Positions 13,101 through 26,600 of a DNA stretch of 64,000 bases are shown one piece after another. The translations under genes were made by a program, and so were the position numbers. The notes under the pieces were generated by a model. The model was not told where the DNA came from, made no database searches, and saw nothing but the letters and a program-made list of their open reading frames with translations. The stretch is from Brachypodius melanocephalos (Eukaryota; Chordata; Aves; Passeriformes; Pycnonotidae), in assembly GCA_013398615.1 (NCBI GenBank), contig VZSR01003798.1:5439188-5503187 (forward strand). Reading direction: 5' to 3'. The number at the start of each line of letters is the position of its first letter. The stretch's first letter is position 1.

Positions 13101-16100
13101 AAAGTGCTGGATATGGGTTCAAAGCCCTCCTCCCCTCATTATCTATTTGAACTTTTCTTCTGTGATCCTGTTTTGTGGGTGTGAAAGTGCTGGTAAACAA
13201 TAAACAGTCTGGCTTGAAGTCTGGAGCACTTCTCTGAAATTGTGCCCTTAACTCACCACTACTTTGCAGCACTATGTGTGAACTTTAATATGACTTGCAG
13301 AAGATGCCAGAGCTGGTACAGCTGGTAGGGGTGGGAAAGCAAGAGACAATGATCTGCTTTTGGGGAGCTGTTAGATTGCTTCCTCCTGTTCTCTGAAACT
13401 GCAGAAGGAATCCTTATATTATCACACTAAGGGTTATATTAAAATTGGATGAAATAATGTACGTGTCTTGGGCTCTGTGTTTGGGGTTCATTATTTCTTG
13501 TGCTAGCTGATGAGCTGGGAGTGCCTGGACAGACACAAGAGGTGGTGTCCCATCCCCAGCATCACTGACAGTGTTGCCTCCTCTCCTGTCAGGAGGAATA
13601 AGCAGTGGAAATCTGTATTTGGGTTTAAGAGAACAAAAATACTCTTCAACTAGTCTTCCACTGTGGGATATATTCTTATGTTACCTTTAGATTGAACAAA
13701 CCCATTTCCCTTGTCATTCCTCAGGACACAATGCCCCTGCTGTATTTCCTGTAACAAAGTGCTGGCAGTCATTTTGTTCAGCTGGAGGCAGTTCTGACAG
13801 CAGAGCTGATGTGAGAGCAGTGCTCATGAAGCTGTTGATTTCATGAAGCCAAAATCTCACATAGCCTCCCAAATCTCTGCCTGCAGTGTTTGCCATGGCT
13901 TCCAAAGGCTGTGTTGGATGTGCTCTCCCTGCAAGTGCTCGTCCTCCTCCTGGCTCAGTAAAGCAATTCCATATTGTGCTTTAGTGGAAAATAAAATAAT
14001 TGTGAGTCACTGTAGCTCGATGCTGTGCAGTGCCATCAAGTGGCAGTTCTATCACAGGACACATTTTCAGGGTTCCATGTGTTTATATAGATTACAAAAG
14101 TTTCATCTGTCTGCAGTTGTGGTTGGGGGGGTTACTTCATCAGTAAGGTAATGATTATAATGGTTTCTGTTCTCTAATGGCAAAAATGTCCCTGTAAAAA
14201 GTAGCTGTAAGTACTGTAGCTGTGAAAATTTTAAAGAGTGGTGAGGATATTTTGCAGCTGGCAGGAAAATGAGTGCTGTGGGACACAGTGAGCTCTGTCT
14301 CTCTGAAAGTTTTGCTGTACTGTAGAGGAGGCTGAAGTACCAGGAAAAAGCCATTCTTTGGCTCTCTTCTGCTTTTAGATCTTAGTGTTCAAACATGATT
14401 TTTTTTTCATTTGGTTTTCTTTAAGACACCTCAAGGCTATTTGTGAAAATACTCCAGTGGTAGGAGATTGCTTCTAATAATATGTCATCATATGTACTTT
14501 ATCTTCCAGGAATTGTGACTCTCTCCATCTCTGTGGTGCCAAGAGAGTAGCTGGATTTCTCTTAGTCACTGCACACATTCAGACTGCCTGCTATTGCTCC
14601 TAAGCACTGCAATTTTGTTGTTATTGCTAGATGGGCAATTAGTAGGAAATGCTATCAATCACTCAAGCAACTGGTTATAAAATTACCTGGTTTGGTTCTA
14701 GTAAGTGTAATGAAGAACAGAACAGGCTTTAGGATGAGGCCAGAGCAAGACATTCACATCAATTTGGTTGTGTTTTTCTAGGAACTGATTGAAGTAGTTT
14801 CCAGAATGTCAGAAAAAAAGCAGAAAAGTAAGATCAGTACTTGTTGTAGAAACTGGATGGTACCGGAGGGGACATTCTGCAACAAAGAAATTTCCCCCTT
14901 TCTTTTGCCTTGTCTTCATGTTCCTTGTGACATTACATGGAGACTTGCATAATTTAAAGGTTAACCCCAATGTGTTAGGGCTTATCTGTTCCTCCACACC
15001 TCCTCCTCCTCCTTCTTTGTACCAGAGCTGTACAGGGCTTGTGGTGGAAGGGCCTTGGGGTTACTGTCACTGCTTGCTCATTCAGGCCAGAAAGTGAACA
15101 ATTCTTTAAGTGGATAGCCTGGCTAACACTAAACTGCCTGAACAAATGAAAATTAAATCATTATTTTCTTTACTACACTGCCAAATTCACCAAAACAATA
15201 AAGTTCCCATCGGAGTTTTTCCCTGGGTGTTTACATTTATTACAAAAGGGTGAATGGCACTCCTCTTATCCTTTCTCCTTAAGTTTGATTTTGCTACTAA
15301 TTTTACTGTTCATTTTATTTTTAGCATACTGGGTTTTTGTGTATGCTGAAAACAATTAGACATGACCTTGGCTGCTTGGGTTTTTTTTCTGTGTACAGCA
15401 CAGGCTGGCACTGAGCTGACGCACTGTGCATTCTCTGAGTGAGTGCTGCAGAGCACGTGGAGCCCCGTGCTAAGGCAGTGGTACAGCTAAATGAGCTATT
15501 AACAGCCCAGTCTAATAACCTGCCTGGCTCTGGGTAGCAGAGTGGCATGTCAGGAAGATCTCTGCATGAAGATAAATCATGTGTCTCTTTCAGCAGTAAC
15601 GAGATCCTGTTACTTTGATGGATTTCTGCTGGCAGTCTGTAGAGATCTCCTTTGAGCTGCATGGATTAATACGTGTGTAATAGTTATAATAGCATCTTGA
15701 CACTCAATAAAGACTCATCTTGGAGGTGATTGATTTGGAGGCTGACAGAGACATATTCTGTCAAAGGATGTGGGCCACTAGTAATGGATTTCTTGAAGCA
15801 TAGCCATTTTCATAGCCATTTCCACAGGAGTTTTTGCTGCTTGCACTGATTCAGAGTAAGAAATCCACCCCTTGCTCTCCTCAAACCTTTTATCTCTTTG
15901 CAAACAAATCCTGCTGAAGGATTAGACACCTGGACTGGCTTGGGCCGTGGTTGTGGCTGTGAGATGGTGTTAATAAATCAGCCCTAACAATGTTGGCTCT
16001 GCAGAAAGGCAATTTGAGGGTGTCCATGCCGTGTTCTTTAGCACAGGTCGCACTCGGGATGGATCCATGAGAGCCAGCCTGGACTTGGAGGCGGCAGCTC

Positions 16101-18149
16101 AGGGCTGTTTATCATAAATGTCCTTGTTTTCCCACAAATTCTTTTTTGACCAAAGAATCTTGAGTAAATGGTCTTCTGACTCTGCACTTGTATCAACATT
16201 TTATCCATCAATGTGCTAAGCTAAACTTATTTTTGAACCAAAATTTTTTCCACCTTTGAGGAAAGAAAGTGGTGGAGAGAAGGAAGTTATTTTGTCTCTG
16301 TCAGTGTTTCAAGTCATGGCTTTGTGGGTAGTATTGGAAGAGATCACTTGGCTCAGTGCAGTGTTAATGAAATATGGAAGGTATCACCTTGATTTGCTCT
16401 GTGGGCTGGCAGAAAAATGCGTACCATCATTCTGCTCTTCTGGTGGCCTGCGGGCAAGACAGACTGGTCTGTGATTGTATTTTCCAAAGAATGACAGAAT
16501 GCTTTGCAAAATCTGCCTTTCTCATCACGGAGGTGTTCAGTATCTGTGCTGTTAACCTGAAACCTTTCACTGGTAGAAATAATAGCAGTGCTGTTAATTT
16601 AAAAAGAAAATAAGGTTAGGTCTGGAGATAGATTTTTTTTTTTTTTTTTTTTTTAATATATATTTTATTTAAACCACAGGAGTCATTTTTGTCTTCTTTT
16701 GTGTGGGGAGCGTTTTTTTTTTAATTAGGGAAACTTCTCTGCTTCATGCTTTAGGATCAAGGAGTTTGAAGTCATTGACTACAAAAAAGGACACAATCTG
16801 CCCCAAAACTTGGCAGCTTGCCATTCTATTTATTTCTGGAGTCTTTCCCTGAAGGTTTTATCTGCAGGAGATTGCAACACTCCACCCGAACGACATCCAT
16901 CTTTCTCCCTGCTCCTGACCCAGGTCACTGCCTTTATCATGGGGGATATCTCCAGGTGAGGAGGGATTTCTAGAGCTGCTCATGTTCAGACAGATTTCAC
17001 AGCCCTACCTTTGTTCCTGGGGCTGGAGTTCTGCAAAATGAGCTGTGTTTGATGTGATTTTTTTTTTCCTCCCCAGTAAGTGCTCCTCTGAGTCAATCCA
17101 TAGTGGTGAAATTGAGGATGTTTGTAATGATTGTTGTTATCTCGCTGTAACAGATATCTCTGACCTCCTCCCATGGTCCCTTCCTTTCCTATCCCTGTGC
17201 TGGGAGCTTGCAGGCTAAATGGCCACATCTGGAAAAGGGGATGGATGTTCCAGGCTCAGGCATTGAGATCCTCTAACAAATTTGCCCCATGCCAGGACAG
17301 AGAGGGAAGGAGACTCAGCTGGGTGTTTTGGAGGTAGGATCCGTCCCCAGATTCTGCCCCTCCAGTGTGAGCTGTTTCATCTGTTAACCTGGGAACAGCA
17401 GCCTGGAAGAGTTTGCTGGATGTGGGTTATTTTCTTGCCATGGAAGATGAGCATCCTGTGGTTTTCAGAGCCAGCAGTGATAGTGCTGTGTCACAGATGA
17501 CTGGCTGGCACAGTTACTCAGACCTGGAAAAACTGGGATCTCAGCCTTTCTCAATCAAAAGGGTTATTCCAGGAGATGAGAGCACTGTCATGTTGCTCTA
17601 AAAATAGTTGCCCAAACCCCCATTTCCTTTTGCAGTCAGGAGCCTGTGTGGCTGTGCATGGTTTTGTCCTGCATGGAGATCTCAATGTGTCCTTTCCAGA
17701 TGTTTTCATTCTCCAGGGTTTTAAGCACGAGTTTGCACCAACCCACAGTAACCTTAGATGGGAGGGATCTTCCAGGGTACTCAGCTGAGATATTGGAACT
17801 GTCTGGGAGCAAAAGTTTAGCTGCTGGTCTTGTTGTGTACTAACAGAGATAGATGATAATGGATCATTGAGCAACTAAACAATTATATTGTACTTTTTCC
17901 CTTGTTTGATGATTTTTATTATGTTTTATAAAGGTGCCTTGCAGTTGCCTTTTCCATGCTCCAGCTGCTCTCAGACTCCTCTGCAGTTCTCAGTTTGTGG
18001 TGAAATTGTCTCAGCTTTCCCTTTGACTTTGTCTAGCTTAATTATTGTCAGTGCTGCAGGCTTTCCAAACAAAACGTCCTGTGATTGAAAAGCCAGTCGT
18101 TCCTTTAAAAGCCATTTGGATGAAAAGTTCTCAGTGTGTTTGGACCATG

Positions 18150-18230
18150 ATTCCCATTTCATTGATGGAGAAACTCAAAGCACAGGGATGTGAAAGGATT
18201 TGCCTCGTGCTGGAATTACAGCCTGATCCT
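18150..18230 (-). repeat. MIR-like SINE relic, reverse orientation
   Basis: The segment reads ttcccatttcattgatgg, then agaaactcaaagcacaggg and a stretch resembling tgaaaggatttgcct. This tracks the reverse complement of the MIR core, whose familiar form is cattttacagatgaggaaac followed by tgaggcacagagagg. It is strongly diverged, as expected for an ancient amniote element. No target-site duplication is visible. Confidence 0.6.
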
Positions 18231-20837
18231 GGGTACTCTATGTCAAGCAGTAGCTGGGGTAGCAGCAAGTCCAACTCCATCGAAAAATGGATAAATAAAG
18301 GTACCAATGAGCCTGAACTGAAGGAGGAGGAGGAAGAAACCATAGCTATGATTTTGTGCTGTGCTGAGTACAGTGAAGCTCTCCTGGGAGCTGTTTAGGA
18401 CTTCCCAAAGGGGAAGAAGCAAAAATACAATAAAGCAGTGACTCAACAAGGACCTGGTTCATGTTATGAGTAGCGGAAACAAAACAAAACTTGTTGCAAT
18501 GACAGGTTACATTTACTCATCTAATCCAGCCTCTTTAATAACGCATCATAACCCCAAAATCCACATCTCTTAGAAGGAAATACCTTGAGAGAAAAGCTTT
18601 CTTTCTTTCATGTGAATCTCCAACCCATCTAACCCATGGACTTCCCATTCAGTAGGTTTTTGCTGCATGAAGAAACAGCCACAATGGCAATGGTCAGCAG
18701 CAATTTTTGCATTTTGCTTTTCTGGGCAGAACAAATTAATGATTACTGCTTGTTGGTGTTTTCTCACTTAAAGCAGAATGTTAAATTAACATTTGAGTGC
18801 TGCAGTATTGCCATCTAATGCACACTTAATTTTCGTAGGTATTTTTAGATTCTGTGTATGGAGATCAGAGTGGGTGGTTAGTGGCTTAAGTGATGTTCTT
18901 TAAAATTCCCAGTATGAGCCATGGGGGGAAAACCCAACTTAGAAATCAAATGCTTCAGCTACAAAAATACAGCTTCCTTTTTTTTTTTTTTCCCTTTTTC
19001 TGTTTGTTTTCAGAACTGTTAAAATTTGTTAGCATGTTAAGAATATTTATTTTCTCTTTTTCAGTCCATTGTTGACAAGAGTACCTCTGGTAGAGCTGGT
19101 ATCCCTTGGGGAGCTTTCTCTACTGCCAGCTAAACTCATGGTTTTCATCTGGAAGCCTGGAATTCTGCATTTGGCAGGGCTATTTTCATGGTCCCAAATG
19201 ATGACAAATTCCCCCAAACCAGACAGATTTGTCAGAGCTTGAAGTGGAAAAGAAAGATGTCTTTATATGCTTGCATCAATTATTTATTTTTGGAAGGTGG
19301 ATAGTATTTTTGAGGTGATAACATAAGTGATCTTAATTCTTTTGAGCTTAAAGATTTTGTTTGCTTCATTACCACTTCCAAATATTGCTGAGGTCTATTA
19401 AAATAATAATAATAAGAAAGCCTTTGAAGGCAAATAGTCCATTTTAGCAGGCTTACTTGGAGTTGTTTGTGCTTTGCCTACACACAATCCACGTGCATTT
19501 AACGGAAAATTAAATTGCATTGCTGGAAAAGCTACTGCCTAAAAAGATGGATTTGTGCTAATGCCAGCAAACTGTGCTGACCAACAGGTGCCTTGTCTAG
19601 TTTTGAGATTTAATTCTAATGACAGCATTTGGGCCTTTTTAGAGATAATTGTATTTCTGCTGCCTTAACTAAGCTAAAACTTCAGAGATGGGCCACTCTA
19701 AAATCCCTTTCTGTGTTGTTTTCTAGTTTAAAGCTCAAGATCAGGCTTGGCTTTTCCAGTGCACCTGTCCCATGGGGAGGCAGAGCTGCTTTCTCCATTT
19801 GGTTTGGAAAATGGAATAGAGGAAAGATCCCCATCCACGTTCTTTACATCTCCTTACATCTGAGACCAGGGATTTTTCAGATCCAAACAAGGGACAGGGT
19901 GGCCTCTTTCATGAATGGACCGAGATGGAATGTTTTCATTTCCAATGGGCTTTAAGCCAAGTAAATATTAGTCGATCCAAACTAGTTTTGAAATTAAATT
20001 ATTCTTATTTGTTGGAGCATTCCAGAGGATGGCTTTGATCTGTCTGTACTTTCACCAAAGGGATATTGGCAGGCTGGCCTCCCATTTCTAGCCATTTGGG
20101 ATGAAAGAAGGGTTATAATAACCACCTTGTGTGGCAGTGATACTGAACAGATGACATTTTTTGGACAATATTAAATGAATAAAGGTAAACATATTTCAAT
20201 TAAAATGTTTTTGGAGACAGAATGCAATAGGGCTCTTGGAAAGTCTTCTGTGTGGGTTGGAGGAATTTGGCTGCATTTGTAACTGATTTTCTTTAACTCC
20301 AGAATTCTTGGAAAGAGAGGTGTTTGTTCTGTGCGTTATTTCCTTTCCAAATAAATACATTGTTTGAATAACTTAAAAATCAAATTAAAATTGGCAGTGA
20401 ACAATGAAATTGTCAGAAACTGGGAGGTAGAGAGGTGTGTTAAAGAAGGAGTCTTTTTCTCCAGGGATCTATGATCACATCAGCACAGTGACCTGTACCA
20501 GGCACAGTGACCGAGTTAGCTCGGGTGACACCCGTAAGTAAACTGAAGCACACAGCAATTAAGTGGCACATTAGCAGTCTTACCAAAGATATTTGGAGAC
20601 AATGTGAAAAATTAAAGTAAAAAAATCCAATAAATAGGATGCTCAGTGTTCCACAGGCTTTGCTGAAGGATCCTCCAGAAGAGGTGGGAGCAGGGTGGTG
20701 GAGACCTTCCCACCATGAAGTGCTGCTTAGGCACAGCTGAAGAAGCTTTTGAATTGATACCAGCTGATGATAATTTATACTCTCCCTAGACTTAAACAAT
20801 AACTGAAATGAACTGAATTAAAATATAAGGAGTGGAA

Positions 20838-20912
20838 CAAGTTGGCTGGAAAGATCTGCTGGAGGTCACTGGTCTGACCACCTTCCACCTTCAAAATTAG
20901 GTCAGGTATCTA
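20838..20912 (-). repeat. CR1 LINE 3' end fragment, reverse orientation
   Basis: The stretch gttggctggaaagatctgc, followed by ggaggtcactggtctgacca, matches the reverse complement of the CR1 3' region (usual form ggaggtcatctggtccaacc). It is short, diverged and 5'-truncated, as most CR1 copies are. No coding part of the LINE is present. Confidence 0.6.
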
Positions 20913-22338
20913 AATAAGTTCAGCTATATGTTCAAGTTCCAGCTTGGCTTTCAGGTTATGTACAACCTCTGGTGTTGAGGTTTCTCACATGCATTTACTA
21001 AGTTTTCTGTAAATAAATATACGGATTGTCATTTGCAATATTGATGCAAATTAAATTGCTTTTCCTAGAAATGTAAGTAGTTTGCACAGATAGGCAGGTG
21101 TTTTCTCACAAAAAAACTCTGTCAATTTGCTTTGATTTCACAAAAATTAGACCAGCTGTGCTTGATTTCTGAGTTAAATAAAAGAAAGATCTCTTTTAAC
21201 AGATAGCATGTTAAACACTTAGTGCTGTTGGTGAGGTTCTGAGGTGTCACCTGCATTTTAAATCTGTTTAAGTACTTTGTATGTTCATGCCTTAAGGGAG
21301 AAACGGTTTGAACAAAGACAGATATAAAAAACAAAGCACAAAGGGTTTGTAGGTTAAAACTCAAGCTTTTGGGTTTTTTTGAACAGCAGCTCAAATCTGG
21401 ATCCATTTGGTTTAAATGGAATATTTAGTTTTCAACTCAGCATGTGAACTGGTCATGCTTGAATTTAAAGCTTAATTTATTTTTTGCACCTGTTTTTATT
21501 TTAACACTGACTCTATACAAGATAGACTTCTGCTACATGGTTCCTTCCTCCCCAGCTGGAAGTCTGGTCTGATATTATTGCGTGAGACCTTCCTAAAATT
21601 TACATTTATAACTCCACAACCTCTGAAAATGCAAAATGCACTCACTGCTCTATTAGCTTGTTTTTGGTGTTTTTTTTTGTTTTTTTTTTTTGAATTTATG
21701 GTTTTCTTTCCTGTGTTACAGCACTGACCCACATATTTGATTTTAAGACCAGCGGCTGGCCATGTACTTGCCCCACAAAATCTTGTTTGTATAAAACAAG
21801 GTACAGTCCTGCCCCTGGCAAGAGGTGCCAGATGGGCTGGATCAGGGGAGAACTGGACATAAACTTGGAGGGGGGGGTGTAAAAGGAGCTGAGGGAGAGA
21901 AGAGGGAGACGTGAGGCAGAGCGTGGGAAGCGATGCTAACGCGGGACGGATGTGCAGGAGGGCCTGCAAGTCTGGGAATTTTCTACAATAGCTGTATTTG
22001 ACAAAGAGAAGGGATGAACTCAGTGATCTTGAGGGGGAGTTTTTAAAGGAAATGACGTGTATTCTCTTGAATATGCAAATCAGAATTACATAATCTGCAA
22101 TAACAATAATAATAATAATAAAATCTTTTCCAGATTTGCAGCTGTGACCATATGCTCAATGGGGTGGTTGGTGGAGAGCTGGCAGCCACAGCTGCAGTGT
22201 AAAACTGGGGCATCCACCTGCTTCTGATCTCCACAGAAAAGGGACAGGAGGTCACATCACAGACATGTTCTCAGTGTCTTGTAGTTTATATATTTTTTTC
22301 AGGCCAATAAAGGAAGCATGGGGAGACCCCAGAGACAT

Positions 22339-22446
22339 TTAAAAGATGTGTGGTAGGTGTGGCACTTGGGGTCATGGTTTAGTGATGGCTTGGCAGTGCT
22401 GGGTTAACAGTTAGATCTGATGGTTTTGGAGGTCTTTTCCTAGATG
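22339..22446 (+). repeat. CR1 LINE 3' end fragment, sense orientation
   Basis: The order of blocks is typical of one CR1 subfamily 3' end: ggtgtggcacttggggtcat, then ggtttagtgatggcttggca, gtgctgggttaacagttaga and ggttttggaggtcttttcc. It lacks the terminal tctatgat repeats and all open-reading-frame sequence, so it is a truncated, decayed copy about 1 kb upstream of the exon at 23455. Confidence 0.82.
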
Positions 22447-23454
22447 AGTCCTAGGATTTTTTCATCAGATGAAAATAGTTCACTTAGTTCTGCAGTAAAT
22501 GTAAGCCATCCTCTTTGCTTGCTTTCCCTTCCCCATGGAATACTGAAATTGGTTCATATAGCCCCTGGTCCTTCCTATGCAGATGTAGGAATTTCAGGTA
22601 TATTTACTGTACCCTTTGCTACTGTGATAATCGTGTGCGCCTTTTATAAATACAATTTTCCCTGAGAGCAAAGATGAGCTAAATGATAAAATATGCTGAG
22701 GTACTGAAGTAAACCCTCCATAATATGAAGCAAGAGAGTTTAACCAACAGATCCTAAGAGGTTTTTTTCCTCAAGGCTTGAAGAACTGCTGTATTTGCTA
22801 ACACACAGAGCCTTTCACCAAGGCATGAGCTTACAGATGAGTGAGAAGAGCTACCACTGTCTGTACCACCACAGTTACTGTTTCTTTGTAAGGAAGGTGG
22901 AAAAAAATCTCAGTGGATGTGAAACTTTGCTATCTTTGTGTATTTATGGATTGTGGATGAGAGATGTGTTCAGTGATCAGGTTGGATCTATGGTTGCAGT
23001 GCTGGCTTGGACAGGAGATATGTGAGCACTCAAGGAAGAATTAGGGTGTTTTTTCAAATTTCTGAAGGTGGAGGTAATTTTAGGCCACCATCTCATTTCT
23101 GGTGTTTTACCTATGCATGTATGATGGTATAAGTCTATATATATGTGTGTGTGTGCAAAACTGCCTGTGTGGGTTGTATATATCTGTCAGGTTTGGTGTG
23201 ATTTCACTGTATTAAGTTGTTATTTTGAATATACCCTGGAGATTTCTACGTGCCTCTTCTTAGAGCCACACTCAGCATATTTCCTAAATATTGGCTTGCT
23301 TTGATGCTAAGGTTGATTTGCATATCTGAGTCCTGTGGAAGGAGTGTATGAATGGAGAGTGTGAATCTGGTAGGAAGAGTAGTTTTATCTTAGTTGATGA
23401 AGTTCTTGGTCAAACCTAACCTTGGGTTTTTTTGTTTGTTTTTTTTTCTCCTAG

Positions 23455-23602
23455 GGTGACTCTGTTATTACAGTGCAGCTGAGTGAGGAAGATAAAGTTG
23501 AAGATGATGTAGTTTTTTATTTGGTCTTCACTGGATCAACTGTCCAACACTGCACAAGCACGAGGAAGATTAATCCTGGGAGTCTGGAGACGATTTCTCC
23601 TG
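23455..23602 (+). CDS. AKAP13: AKAP13 coding exon 2
   Basis: It encodes residues 12-60 plus the first base of codon 61. The protein begins GDS, continues VITVQLSEEDKVEDDVVFYL and contains HCTSTRKINPGSLETISPG, all close to the mammalian AKAP13 N-terminus. The acceptor is ctcctag after a long T-rich tract and the donor is gtaaac at 23603, slightly weaker than consensus. It enters in phase 0 and leaves in phase 1. The conserved acidic patch EEDKVEDD and the hydrophobic VVFYLVF run suggest a small folded N-terminal unit, a region also conserved in the related Rho-GEF ARHGEF28. Its binding partner is not evident from the sequence. Confidence 0.95.
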
Positions 23603-26600
23603 GTAAACAATTTCCTTTCTTTGCATATCAATGTATTAGTCTGTGAAATTTGGTTAGTACAAGTGGACTGGAATGTAATGCTGTTTCCTTGGTTGTCTTT
23701 TTCCTCATTTACGCATTCACAAGGAGTGGAACATGTGGTTTGGATGACTGCTTTTGCCTTTTCAAAACCTCCTTCTTGATTTCACTAGGATTGTATGACT
23801 TTGAGATTACAATTATTTAATATGTAACTGTGAGATGATATTGTAGAAAGCTCACAGTCACACATACACATAGTAAAAAGCTTTTAAATGCAGGAAAGAT
23901 GGTGGAAGATGCATTTGTGAGGTTACAGATGCTATTGCTCAAATAGTGTACAGTAAGTCTTAGCTACACTTATTATCTGCTTGACTCGATGAGATTCATT
24001 GCTGTCTTCCTGGTGAAATACAACCCTTTCCCCTAAATCTTGTTCAGAGCTCACACAGCATTTCTGGAGCTCTTGCAGTACAGGTGATGTGCTGCTCAGT
24101 GCCATTTCTCCATGGCTGGTTCAGATGAGGTGGGTTTCCACATTGAAGCCCACCACTCTTTTTATCCTTTGTGCCACCAACAAACCAAAACAAAGCAAAT
24201 TGGCATTTCCCTTTGGTGACTTCAGGACCGTGGGAATGAGCATGTTCCAGGCTGCAGTCCTCACTATTAACCTTTCATTCTGACTTGTTGCTATGCAGCA
24301 CATTGCTGCCAGTGTGAGAAAAACTCCTGACATTTTCACTACACGCCGTGTAACTCAGCCCATCAAGTGTTTTTCTTGGTTTTGTCTTTTCACCTGCCTC
24401 CTAAGTATTGTTTTGTGAGATATGCACATGGAGTAAAATTTGGAGGTTTTTTTCACTTGGGAATGAGTAGCTAAAAGTTGGGCACTCAGGTTTATTTTTT
24501 TTTTCTATTTCCTCCTCTTTTTGTGCTGTTCATGTCTTCAATTGGCTTGGGAAGAGAAGTCTTTTTATGGCTAGTGATGACTGGAGCCCCGTGCAATCAA
24601 TTAGATTAATGCTTATTTTCTTCCAGAAGAGCAAGAGAGGGGGTGACTCCTTCCCTGCTTTTGTGTGGTGGGCGTGAGGCTCTGCCAGCCCTGCTTGCAA
24701 TGACTTCACCTCTCCCTCGGGGCCGTGGCTGCTGCGCCAAGAAAGGAACTGAAAAGCTCCAGTGTTCCCTTCAGCCCATGTGGGAACCAGCGTGCTGGAT
24801 GGGATTTCCGGGCAGGAACGAAGCTTTCCCATCCCTATTGTCCTTTCCTTGCAGCGCTGGTGGATGTGCCCAGGGCTGCTGGCTGCCAGGTGGTACCAAA
24901 GTGATGCTCTGGGCACTGCCTGTGCTGCCAGCCCCAGATAGAGCTGAGTCACTGGGGAGGGCTCCCTGCAGCTCGCTGTGTTGCTGTTAGTGGGAAATCT
25001 GATGCCCTTCATGATTCAAAAGGAAAAGAGGGAATTTCTCTCGATTGTTCCTCTAGCAATAATGGATTGTGTTTTTTTTTTTTTTTTTAATCCAGTATAG
25101 TCATGATCTTGTGGTGTGTGAAGTGAGACTGGGAGGGGTGCTGTCCTAAAACACAGCTTGTTTCAGACAGTTTTAAGACACCTTTCAGAAGGGTAGTCTC
25201 ATTCCTGCACTGTCCAGGGCTGTGGTGCAAGGAAGAGGTGACATCCTGGACGTAAACTAGCCATGTGGATAACACCCTCATCTGTGCTCACAGCTCATTT
25301 TGGTGAAACTACCTAAGAAAAAAATACTTCAGTGGTGAAGAGGTGGTTGGGGAAAAGCAGAGCAAGAAATAGGAAAAGCCTGATTTTTTTTCATACCCTC
25401 TGTTGACACCCATGCATTTGTCTGGTGTTGTTTCAGCACTTAGTACACTGATTTCAGTGGAAGTATGACTTATTTCAGTGCAGCTCTTCCTCCTCCTCCT
25501 CCTTCCTGGACGCAGAGTGAATCTGTAATCATGTGTTTGCTCTGTATATTCCACAGTTGCCTTGGCGATGGCTGTGGTGACTCAGAGCGTTATTTGACCT
25601 CGAAGGGATTAGCCATGAACAGCACACAGTGTGAGTGAGACCAGCCCTTGTTCAAACACCCAGCCCTGGGCACTGAGCAAGTGCTCTGCAAGGAAACTCC
25701 TGCAAACAGCTCTTTTAGCCAAAATCGCATCCTTTACTTCCAGCTCCGAGCATCTTTGATTTGTTGCTGTGATGCAGGGAGTGTTGCACTTCCCTTTGGG
25801 CACAGCAGCTCCTCGGGGACAGCTCAGGTGGATTAAGGAAAGGGCTGATTCGCTCAGGAGCCTCTCTGCCTTCCTTGAATATCCCCTCTGCATCCCTTCT
25901 GGACTCATTCCCTCATTCTTGCCCCAAGTCCTCAAAATTTCATGTGGTCCCAAGGAGACTTCAGATGAAGTCCATCAGTCACTGGGGTGACTGTAATTCT
26001 GTTAAACCTGAAGTGAAAACAAGCCCGGATTTGTAATTCTTGTTTCTTGACTTTTTCAGTCGGTTGAAAGACGGAAAAATTATTTCATTACATTTGCTGC
26101 CAGAATGAATCAGAATGTTTTAGGAAAGCTTTCAAAGAAAATCACATTTAAAAAGAAATCTTAACAACATAAAGTTGTTTTAGGTGAAAAATTAGAGAAA
26201 ATGGAATGGAAATATAAGCTGTCAAAATACCTCATGAATTCTCATTGTATGTGAAAATTCTCTATATCCTGAAAGACTTTACCTAAATAAAAGCTTATCA
26301 CTGCAGAATTAAATTACTGCTGCATCTTATATAATTACTAGAGCAATCTACCTCTTTTTTTATCATCAGCCTTAAACACTGAATATATATAGTCCATACT
26401 ACTGTTCAAATGTGAGCTTTTATTTCTGTACATAATAAAAGAAAGTACTTCTGATTGTAAGTTTATGGGAGCAGCCTTATTTTAGCTGAAGATGTGGTTA
26501 AATACAGATTCGTCACTTCTTCAATCTATAGAATACTTACCTTACAGAATACTTGCTCTGAAGAATGGGATGGTTATTTATCCTGCCCTGCTATTGGCTG

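Larger units (their letters stand above)
7157..23454 (+). other. AKAP13: AKAP13 intron (16.3 kb)
   Basis: The intron begins gtaagt and ends ctcctag. It is mostly unique AT-rich DNA. Recognisable content is a reverse MIR-like relic near 18150, CR1 3' ends near 20838 and 22339, T tracts (22 T at 16633-16654), a short AAT repeat at 22105-22121 and a TA/TG repeat at 23135-23155. A GC-richer patch lies at about 7380-7640. Open frames such as 9782-10219 (+) and 21496-21969 (-) show no family resemblance and are taken as chance. Confidence 0.85.

Noticed and set aside
21496..21969. 157-codon minus-strand open frame
   Set aside because: It contains homopolymer-derived Lys runs and has no family resemblance; taken as chance.
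24530..25012. 160-codon minus-strand open frame and a 115-codon + strand frame over the same patch
   Set aside because: Both strands are open because the patch is GC-rich. No motif or splice support is visible.
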